The position numbers and the translations under genes are program-made. A stretch of DNA of 17,415 nucleotides, taken from contig JBHELF010000161.1 in NCBI GenBank assembly GCA_046263155.1, positions 1-17,415 of the forward strand. Reading direction: 5' to 3'. The notes below the pieces were generated by a model. That model was not told the DNA's origin and did not search any database. It was given only the letters and a program-made list of their open reading frames with translations. This DNA is from DATADF01 sp046263155 (lineage in GTDB: Bacteria > Actinomycetota > CADDZG01 > WHSQ01). This document shows, piece after piece, positions 14,710 to 17,415 of this stretch; positions within the stretch are counted from its first letter, which is position 1, and each line of letters opens with the position of its first letter.

Positions 14710-14743
14710 CTCTAGAGCGAATCTGTCTAGAGGAGTTTCTAGG
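14710..14743. repeat. Inverted repeat with an extra half-site in the divergent intergenic region
   Basis: CTCTAGA (14710-14716) and TCTAGAG (14726-14732) form a perfect 7-base inverted repeat with a 9-base spacer. A third related site, TCTAGG, lies at 14738-14743. The cluster sits 20-54 bases before the start of the binding-protein gene and about 100 bases from the lipoprotein gene. This is a natural place for a regulator that controls both directions. CTAG is usually rare in bacterial DNA, so three copies in 34 bases stand out. No regulator gene is in the window. Confidence 0.4.
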
Positions 14744-14763
14744 CCGAAAAGGGGGCACTGCGG

Positions 14764-16305
14764 ATGATGTCCATCCTTCGGGAGCGGGGTGCCTGGGCCG
14801 CGCTTCTCATGGCCCTGCTCGTCGTAGCGGCCGGATGCGGCTCGACCGGTCAAGTGGCGACGCCATCTGAGTCGCCGACGGCTGGGTTTGGTTCCGACGT
14901 AGCGGTCTCAGACGTTCTTCCTCCAGGCGCGCACGTCACCAAAGAGGGAAAGGTCGTCAACAAGAAGGGCAAAGTAATCGGGACCGCCGAGGAGTTTGGT
15001 CTTGAAAAAACGAAGTCCGGCAAATACGTAGCCGAAGATGACTCGGGTCGGGGGAAGCCGAAGCGTTCCAGGGGGGCCGGACCCGCAAATCCGGCAACGG
15101 ACCCGAGCGAGTTGGCCGGCGAGATCAAGCTCGGGGTGGTAGTCCCGTCCGGCAACGCAGGCGCTGCCTTTGGTGTGAACGCCAACTATGGCGACAACAA
15201 TCAACGGTACGCGCAAGCGATGATTGAGGAGATCAACGCCACAGGCGGTTTGGCGGGGCGGAAGGTCGTAGGTGTCTACGCCGAGATGGACCAGACGGAC
15301 CAAAGCCAAGCCGACGAGACCCGTGAAGGAAATGAGATCTGTACTCGCCTGACCGAAGATGAGCACGTGTTCCTGGTTGTCACCTTCGTTCTATGGGCGC
15401 GTCACAGTTTTGATTGCTATGCCCGCCATCAAACGCCTATATGGCCGAGTGTCAACAACATCGACGCCGAAGGAATGCAAGAGCTACAGCCTTGGTTGTT
15501 GCCAAGTTTGTGGATGTCCTACACACGGATGGCGAAGCTGATGCCGGTCGCCTATCAGCAGGCGGGTGCCATTACAGAGAAGATGGGTTTGGTGGGTTTC
15601 GACCTACCCGACCTCAGGCGCGCGACGGAGGAGATCCTGATCCCAGGTTTGGAAGCCAGGGGAGGAGTAGTGCTCGACAAGATCTACGTTCCCCCTGAGT
15701 ATCAGAGCGCGGCCTCGATCGCCCAAGCAGTCCTGCGCTTCAACCAACAAGGCATCGATCGGGTCGTCTTCTTCGCCCCGGGCGGGGCGGCCTGGTTGAT
15801 CTTCGGCAGAGAGGCCGACGCCCAGGATTACCGACCCGGCTACAACGTCAGTTCTTACGACAATGCCAACTACATCGAGGGGCTTCTCCCCCGAAGTCAA
15901 TTGGAGAAGACAGTCGGTGCCGGCTACCGTGTGCAATACGACGTGACGGAATCGGCTCAGCCAGACGCTCGACCGATAGAAGAAGAATGCTGGCGCATCA
16001 TGAAAGAGCGCGCCGGGGTCGAGATAAACAATCGAAATCAGACGCCTAACCCGGGTCTTCATTACTGCGACGCCTTCTGGTTGCTACAGACCGCGCTGTC
16101 CCCGGCCCGGGGAAAGCAGTTCGATCCTCCTGACGTCGCCGGTCTTTACTTCTCAGTGGGGTCGAGATTCGCCCCCTCGTTGATGCTGGAGTCGTTCTTC
16201 ACGCCCAAGCGAACCGACGGCGTCTCCCTCTATGCGCCGTTCAAGTTCTACGACGGCTGCGGGTGCTTCAAATACACGAGCAATTACCGACGCATGTCGT
16301 TCTGA
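14764..16305 (+). CDS. Liv-type (Peripla_BP_6) substrate-binding lipoprotein of the ABC transporter
   Basis: This 513-residue protein starts at ATG 14764 (a second ATG follows at once), 8 bases after AGGGGG. The N-terminus ALLMALLVVAAGC is a signal peptide with lipobox, giving a lipid anchor at Cys25. Residues 26-117 are a charged, lysine-rich stretch containing VTKEGKVVNKKGKVIG, not part of the usual fold. From EIKLGVVVPSGNAG (about 118) the sequence follows LivK-like receptors: YAQAMIEEINATGGLAGRKV, a first-lobe segment with IWPSVNN, the second lobe KMGLVGFDLPDLRRATEEIL, and IDRVVFFAPGGAAWLIFGREA. Several cysteines, including GCGC near the C-terminus, may form disulfides. It probably delivers the substrate to the divergent LivHMG and MFS-LivF proteins. 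The ligand cannot be read from the sequence. Confidence 0.9.
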   Translation: MMSILRERGAWAALLMALLVVAAGCGSTGQVATPSESPTAGFGSDVAVSDVLPPGAHVTKEGKVVNKKGKVIGTAEEFGLEKTKSGKYVAEDDSGRGKPKRSRGAGPANPATDPSELAGEIKLGVVVPSGNAGAAFGVNANYGDNNQRYAQAMIEEINATGGLAGRKVVGVYAEMDQTDQSQADETREGNEICTRLTEDEHVFLVVTFVLWARHSFDCYARHQTPIWPSVNNIDAEGMQELQPWLLPSLWMSYTRMAKLMPVAYQQAGAITEKMGLVGFDLPDLRRATEEILIPGLEARGGVVLDKIYVPPEYQSAASIAQAVLRFNQQGIDRVVFFAPGGAAWLIFGREADAQDYRPGYNVSSYDNANYIEGLLPRSQLEKTVGAGYRVQYDVTESAQPDARPIEEECWRIMKERAGVEINNRNQTPNPGLHYCDAFWLLQTALSPARGKQFDPPDVAGLYFSVGSRFAPSLMLESFFTPKRTDGVSLYAPFKFYDGCGCFKYTSNYRRMSF

Positions 16306-16336
16306 GCGACCTAGGAACCGAGCCGAAAGGCGCGCA

Positions 16337-17415
16337 GTGCGTGTCGGCGTAGCGCTCCTCTATCACGAGACGAACACCTTCGCCGATGCGTCGACAGGGC
16401 GAACAAAGTACGAGCGCTTCGACGTATGGCGCGGGGCGGAGCTCGTCGACCACTGGGCCGGGTCGCGAACTGCTCCGGCGGGGATGGTCGAGACGATCAG
16501 AGAGATCGGGGGCGAGCCCGTTGCTCTCTACGGAGCGTTCGCCCAACCTTCGGGCACGATCGAGGCCGACGCCTACGCTCGGCTGCGCGAGGAACTGTTG
16601 GGCGCGTTGAAGGCCAACTTGCCGCTGGATGCGCTCGCGGTCGCTCTTCACGGTGCGGGAGTGGCCGACGGTGTCGACGACATCGAGGGCGATCTCGTGG
16701 CGGCTATGAGAGAGATCGTCGGTTCCGACGTACCGATCGTCGGCTCGTTTGATCTTCACGGAAACCTGACGCAGGAGATGGCGGACGGGCTCGATGGCTT
16801 CTTCGGCTTCCGGCTTTACCCGCACGAGGACATGTACGAGAGCGGCGCCGAGGCAGTCCGCATGATCCCCGTGATCCTCGAGGGAAAAGTCCGCCCGGTA
16901 ACACATGTCGAGAGGATCCCGGTCCTGCTTCCTCCCTCGACCACCGACAGAGATCCTGCCGCCGAGGTCAATCGTCGTTGCGAGGCGCTCGAGGACAACC
17001 CCGGCATCATCGACTGCACGTTTTTCCACGGCTTCCCCTACGCGGATATACCGCAGGCGGGGGCGAGCATCGTTGTGGTCGCGGATGGGGATCGCGACCT
17101 GGCACGCGCGGCGGCCCAAGAGGTGGCGGCCTGGGTCTGGGACCATCGCGAGGATTTCCGCGCCGCCGACCCGGATGCCGAAGAGGCGGTTCGACGAGCT
17201 GCCGCGGCATCCGAGCATCCTGTGGTGATCAACGAGACCAGCGACAACACCGGGGGAGGTGCACCTGGCGACGGCACTCACCTGCTGCGCGCCATGATCG
17301 AGGCCGAGCTGAAAAACAGCTGTTTCGCGTCCATCTTCGATCCGGAGGTGGCCGAGCAGGCGCACGCGGCGGGAACCGGAGCCACCATCGACATCGAGCT
17401 CGGGGGTAAACACGA
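16337..17415 (+). CDS. M81-family metallopeptidase (MlrC-like), 5' part
   Basis: The frame opens at GTG 16337, 6 bases after AAAGG, and is still open at the window end. About 359 of the usual 480-500 residues are visible. Seen: VGVALLYHETNTFAD at the N-terminus, ALAVALHGAGVADGVDDIEGDLV, VGSFDLHGNLTQEM, YPHEDMYESGAEAVRM, and NETSDNTGGGAPGDGTHLL. These match the M81 family, which includes the zinc enzyme MlrC that breaks down linearised microcystin. The His/Glu/Asp motifs expected to bind zinc are all present in the visible part. M81 genes often lie beside peptide or amide importers. Here it follows the binding-lipoprotein gene by 31 bases on the same strand and is likely cotranscribed. It is probably cytoplasmic (no signal peptide). 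The substrate is unknown. Confidence 0.9.
   Translation, partial: MRVGVALLYHETNTFADASTGRTKYERFDVWRGAELVDHWAGSRTAPAGMVETIREIGGEPVALYGAFAQPSGTIEADAYARLREELLGALKANLPLDALAVALHGAGVADGVDDIEGDLVAAMREIVGSDVPIVGSFDLHGNLTQEMADGLDGFFGFRLYPHEDMYESGAEAVRMIPVILEGKVRPVTHVERIPVLLPPSTTDRDPAAEVNRRCEALEDNPGIIDCTFFHGFPYADIPQAGASIVVVADGDRDLARAAAQEVAAWVWDHREDFRAADPDAEEAVRRAAAASEHPVVINETSDNTGGGAPGDGTHLLRAMIEAELKNSCFASIFDPEVAEQAHAAGTGATIDIELGGKH

Noticed and set aside
16268..17413. Long minus-strand open frame (381 codons) opposite the M81 gene
   Set aside because: Its translation has no recognisable domain and is arginine/valine-rich, as expected of the antisense of a GC-rich gene. The plus strand codes for clear M81 motifs.

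Overview
The window reads as high-GC (about 60% by eye) bacterial chromosome, most likely from an uncultured member of the Actinomycetota. The pointers are a peroxisomal-type acyl-CoA oxidase, a small split-barrel (PPOX) protein of the F420/flavin type, a DUF7218-like small basic protein, a LigC/Prim-PolC pair like that of mycobacteria, fused Liv-type ABC transporters, and a possibly leaderless gene start. The phylum is inferred from gene content; no rRNA or other marker gene is present. I found no tRNA, rRNA, CRISPR array, insertion sequence or phage gene. Every stretch without a gene is shorter than 300 bases.

Left part (1-5029, plus strand). The window opens inside an acyl-CoA oxidase gene. 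Directly after its stop lies a short remnant of the C-terminus of a TolB/PD40-type beta-propeller protein. Then follows a compact group: PPOX protein, lysine/serine-rich small protein, ATP-dependent DNA ligase (LigC type) and DNA primase-polymerase (LigD PolDom/Prim-PolC type). The last two overlap by 4 bases. They are probably a gap-filling and sealing pair for DNA repair. An aminoglycoside-phosphotransferase-fold gene follows, perhaps from its own leaderless promoter.

Middle (5112-14611, minus strand). Six genes lie head to tail with overlaps or gaps of at most about 60 bases, and look like one operon. In transcription order they are: a small Ig-like lipoprotein; an MFS transporter fused to a LivF-type ABC ATPase; a LivH-LivM-LivG triple fusion; a beta-lactamase-fold serine hydrolase; a secreted GH5 glycosidase whose barrel segments appear circularly permuted; and an erythromycin-esterase-family gene broken by an apparent single-base frameshift near its 3' end.

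Right part (14764-17415, plus strand). Divergent from that operon, across a 152-base region with an inverted repeat and a candidate promoter, lie a Liv-type substrate-binding lipoprotein and an M81 (MlrC-like) metallopeptidase that runs off the window.

Together the binding lipoprotein, the two fused transporter polypeptides, the serine hydrolase and the M81 enzyme look like an uptake-and-breakdown system for an amide- or peptide-like compound. The MFS-LivF fusion is its most unusual part. The substrate is unknown, and the system-level reading is inference.
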